From: Bacteroidales bacterium
Lineage (GTDB): Bacteria; Bacteroidota; Bacteroidia; Bacteroidales; UBA1715
Direction: 5' to 3'
Length of the DNA: 8,994 nucleotides
Assembly: GCA_017618935.1 (NCBI GenBank)
Contig: JAFZTG010000161.1
Location: 1-8,994, forward strand
Made by a program: the position numbers and the translations under genes. Numbering within the stretch: position 1 is the stretch's first letter; every line of letters starts with the position of its first letter. The notes beneath the pieces were generated by a model. The model saw only the letters and a program-made list of their open reading frames with translations, had not been told where the DNA came from and made no database searches. Shown here piece by piece: positions 6,121-8,994 of this stretch.

Positions 6121-8994
6121 TTATATTTTCGAAATAAGATTTCGTATATTTTGTTGTAAATCAGCTTCTTTGTATGGTTTAGAGACATAGGTGTCGCAAC
6201 CAGCGTCAAAACACTGGATTTTTGCCTCATAATTTCCATACATTGTTTGAGCAATGATAGGTACTTGCTTGTCAAACTCCCTGATTTCGTGTACAGCCTC
6301 GAAACCGTTTTTCTTCGGTAACTGAGTGCTAATAAGCAAAATATCAAAATCATCGGGCGATTGGCGATATACCGACACAACTTCCTCGCCATCGAATACT
6401 CGCCGAATTTTTATTTTTGTCGGGGCCAACGCATCAACAATAAATGCAAAACTTTGATTGTCGTCGTCGGCGACAAGGATCGTCTTTTCCGACCAATCGA
6501 ATGCGGCAACGGGTTCTTCCTCAACCAACTCTCTCTGTGCCACCTGATTAGTCCCGAGCGTATTTTGCAGTTCGCTTTCCGTTTGTTCAATCCACACGAA
6601 CTCCAAAGCAATGACCGTATCTTTCAAATTTGTCTCGTAGCGGGAATACTGCCGTATGTTCTTCACCGCTCCTTCTTTGGTATAAATCTGAAAATCAGCC
6701 ACTTCAGGCATCTGCCCTTGCGTCACAATCGTTCTATATTGTTTAAGATTATTTCGGATTTCCTTAGGGAGCAAATCCTTCAACGAAACCGACGATTCGT
6801 AAAATTCCTCATCTGAATAGCCTGTCAAATCAAGAATTGAGGAACTGATATAATCAATCTTCTCAGAAGGAAGCAAGATTTTCACAACGACTTCACGGAT
6901 ATTGTTTTCAAACAAATCGACTTTTCGTTTCAAAATAAGTTTTTCCTTATTGAGCGACACTGATTTTTGTTTCAAGTCCGCGATGATTTCTTCGTTCTTT
7001 TGCAACTTTTCGGATAAAATTGCCTGACGTTTTTCCAACCCCGAACGTTGTTTTTCGGCTTCGGAACGCTGACGTGTGGCAGCATCACGTTGCAGACGAA
7101 TCTGCTCATTTTGCAGTTCAATTTGCTCCGTCTTCCGACGAATGTCCTGCACACGCAATTCCACCTGTCGTTGCAAACGATTTCGCATACGGATGACACG
7201 GTGCATTCTATTGACTAAAACTAAACAAATAATACCAAATATAACTACCAATAAAAGAATATAGAAAATCGGTCGTTCCCAGAAAGCCTTATTAATATGA
7301 ATATTCACCTGAATGGACGAATTTTCGTCACCAATTGCCTTTACATATAATATATAGTCGCCACCCGAAAGATTTGTGTACGAAATTTCGTTGATACCTT
7401 GCAAACGAGTCCAATCATCTGTCACGTTTTCCGTAAAGTACTCATAATCACGGTAATTTGCAGGATCAAAGTAAAAATCGGAAAAACGGAACGTGATGTT
7501 TTTCTCAAAATATGGCAACTGCAAAAAGTACTGATTACCATCAACATACACTTCGTAATTGGATTCAGCGGTAAAGAGCGACTTGCCATTTACCAACACA
7601 TCGCTCAAACGAATACGATGTTTGTCGCTTTTTTCAACAATAATTGGTAACGGCAACACTTTCAAACCTCTGTTCGTTCCCAAAAACAGTTCATTAATTT
7701 TCTCACTTACATAAAATGCATTTCGTTGAAACTCACCTTTTTGCAACGAAGAGACAAAATGGAAATGTCCATCTTTCTTGTCGTACACATACACCGATTT
7801 GGGTGTCACAACTATTATGGAAGAATCTTTCTGCGGAATCATTTCCAATATAGCCATATCGTTGACCGACTGATGATTTGCAAGGGCAAAAATCGTATCG
7901 TTTTGCGCTTCGTAATAGCCCAAGCCCTGCAACGAGCCAAACCAAACCCTACCTTCCGCATCTTGTGAGACGGTTGTAACCACCGAACTTCGCATACCTG
8001 GGAATCGGTCATAATGATACATCGTGGACGTTCCTTCCCTTGAGATTTTTGAAATTCCATAATACGAACCAATCCAAATTGAATTGGTGTAATCTTCTGT
8101 AAACCAAGTAGTTCCGTTGCAAGAAATATTTAAATTTCCGTCATCCTCATACCCCGTATAATGCCGAATAATCGTTTTGGATTCTTTATTGAACACATAC
8201 ACGCCATTTTCATACGTACCAATCCACACATTTCCTTGAGAATCAGAAAAAATCGTGGCGATATTCTTTGCCGGACAATCCGCCAACGGCTTCACAAACT
8301 GCAAACGACCAGTTTGCAACGACAAGGCATACACGCCGTGACTATACGTTCCTATCCACATATAGGCGCCATCGTTGTACAACGAAGTCACTACATTGTC
8401 GAACGGAAGTCCTTGTATCCCAGTTTCATACGTATATACTGACTCTGACTTGGCAGTTTTTATTTTGAGCCCTTCGCCATCGGTACCGATAAACAAATGC
8501 TGACCGTCGCCCGACAACGCCAAGATTTTTTCTCCCTTTTGCGATGTTGATTTTTCCGTAAAGTCAACAGTATTAGCCAATTGCACCGAAATACCGCCAG
8601 AAGAATGTCCCACCCACACATTATCAAAACAATCTTTATACAATGTAGAACAATTTTCATTCACCAAATTTCGTATGGCTTGTGCGTGCAGCCCTGTTTC
8701 GTACGAAAGTTCATACACACCGAGAGAGCGAGTGGCAATGAGCAATTTATCGTCATTATACTCAACAATATCATTGATATACGTATCCGAAACGTTGGTC
8801 AATTTATACTGTGAAACATTTTGTACATTATAATTGCTAAAAATATAAATTTCGCCGTCGGCATAGCAAACACATATTTTCTTGTTTTTCAACACCTTAA
8901 CGACAGACACCGCACTACTTCGGCTAAAAAGTTGCATAACACGTCCGTCGTGCGAAAGCGTGTAAACCTGTCCCGCCTTATTTCCCACAATCAA
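6121..8994 (-). CDS. Periplasmic-propeller membrane sensor with PAS-like and degenerate receiver domains, no kinase or HTH (5' end missing)
   Basis: The frame is open to the window edge (957 residues visible); the first codon TTG is not a start, and the signal peptide and first propeller blades are missing. Residues about 1-450 hold Reg_prop beta-propeller repeats, seen as recurring NVWIGTYENGVYVF-type motifs (e.g. 125-137, 212-224, 255-268, 306-317, 349-361, 436-447). Residues about 497-567 are a Y_Y_Y domain, and 575-595 one transmembrane helix (FYILLLVVIFGIICLVLV). A charged, Gln/Glu/Arg-rich coiled coil spans about 603-700, a PAS-like domain about 708-805 (LDLTGYSDEEF), and a receiver domain 836-953. 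The receiver keeps the acidic pair (D843, D844), T917 and K939, but has Ser889 where the phosphoacceptor Asp should be. The periplasmic half matches hybrid two-component sensors of polysaccharide-utilization loci, which bind oligosaccharides. Unlike those, no HisKA/HATPase domain and no AraC-type HTH is present. Its place just upstream of susC suggests it senses the operon's ligand; the output is unknown. Confidence 0.9.
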   Translation of the reverse strand: MIVGNKAGQVYTLSHDGRVMQLFSRSSAVSVVKVLKNKKICVCYADGEIYIFSNYNVQNVSQYKLTNVSDTYINDIVEYNDDKLLIATRSLGVYELSYETGLHAQAIRNLVNENCSTLYKDCFDNVWVGHSSGGISVQLANTVDFTEKSTSQKGEKILALSGDGQHLFIGTDGEGLKIKTAKSESVYTYETGIQGLPFDNVVTSLYNDGAYMWIGTYSHGVYALSLQTGRLQFVKPLADCPAKNIATIFSDSQGNVWIGTYENGVYVFNKESKTIIRHYTGYEDDGNLNISCNGTTWFTEDYTNSIWIGSYYGISKISREGTSTMYHYDRFPGMRSSVVTTVSQDAEGRVWFGSLQGLGYYEAQNDTIFALANHQSVNDMAILEMIPQKDSSIIVVTPKSVYVYDKKDGHFHFVSSLQKGEFQRNAFYVSEKINELFLGTNRGLKVLPLPIIVEKSDKHRIRLSDVLVNGKSLFTAESNYEVYVDGNQYFLQLPYFEKNITFRFSDFYFDPANYRDYEYFTENVTDDWTRLQGINEISYTNLSGGDYILYVKAIGDENSSIQVNIHINKAFWERPIFYILLLVVIFGIICLVLVNRMHRVIRMRNRLQRQVELRVQDIRRKTEQIELQNEQIRLQRDAATRQRSEAEKQRSGLEKRQAILSEKLQKNEEIIADLKQKSVSLNKEKLILKRKVDLFENNIREVVVKILLPSEKIDYISSSILDLTGYSDEEFYESSVSLKDLLPKEIRNNLKQYRTIVTQGQMPEVADFQIYTKEGAVKNIRQYSRYETNLKDTVIALEFVWIEQTESELQNTLGTNQVAQRELVEEEPVAAFDWSEKTILVADDDNQSFAFIVDALAPTKIKIRRVFDGEEVVSVYRQSPDDFDILLISTQLPKKNGFEAVHEIREFDKQVPIIAQTMYGNYEAKIQCFDAGCDTYVSKPYKEADLQQNIRNLISKI

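Noticed and set aside
6060..6392. Minus-strand 110-codon frame overlapping the sensor's 3' end and the susC promoter
   Set aside because: It is a different frame of the receiver-coding region; the product has no recognisable domain and would cover the predicted promoter.
8992..8994. TTG at the window edge as start codon of the sensor
   Set aside because: The frame is still open at the edge and begins within propeller sequence, with no signal peptide, so the gene continues beyond the window.

Overview
The window is a SusC/SusD-type outer-membrane nutrient-uptake locus from a member of the Bacteroidota, probably order Bacteroidales. The assignment rests on a SusC-like TonB-dependent transporter next to a SusD-like lipoprotein, a two-component-style periplasmic propeller sensor beside them, and a TAnnTTTG-type promoter. 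Base composition is moderately AT-rich. Species and substrate cannot be read from the window. All supported genes lie on the minus strand, so the biological order runs from high to low coordinates.

Layout in transcription order: (1) 8994-6121 is a large membrane sensor-type protein with its 5' end cut by the window edge. Its domains are beta-propeller repeats, a Y_Y_Y domain, one membrane helix, a long coiled coil, a PAS-like domain and a receiver (REC) domain. (2) 6120-6001 is a 120-bp intergenic region with a good Bacteroidota promoter match and a short direct repeat in the predicted leader. (3) 6000-2923 is a SusC-like TonB-dependent transporter. (4) 2902-1157 is a SusD-like surface lipoprotein. 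(5) 1130-213 is a third predicted surface lipoprotein in the SusE position, of no family I can name firmly. (6) 196-162 is a strong hairpin plus U-tract terminator. (7) 149-1 is the start of a small membrane protein gene that runs off the window.

susC, susD and the third lipoprotein gene are separated by only 20 and 26 bp, so they should form one transcript from the promoter near 6075-6104 to the terminator near 162-196. By family knowledge, the lipoproteins capture an oligomeric ligand (glycan or peptide-derived) at the cell surface and SusC imports it using TonB energy. The sensor upstream would detect the ligand or a breakdown product in the periplasm. No degradative enzyme is encoded here.

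The most unusual element is the sensor. It has the periplasmic half of a hybrid two-component system regulator, but the visible cytoplasmic half has no histidine kinase and no AraC-type DNA-binding domain. It ends in a receiver domain whose phosphoacceptor aspartate is replaced by serine, while the acidic pair, the switch threonine and the lysine are kept. This suggests a non-canonical signalling protein working through partner binding rather than ordinary phosphorelay.
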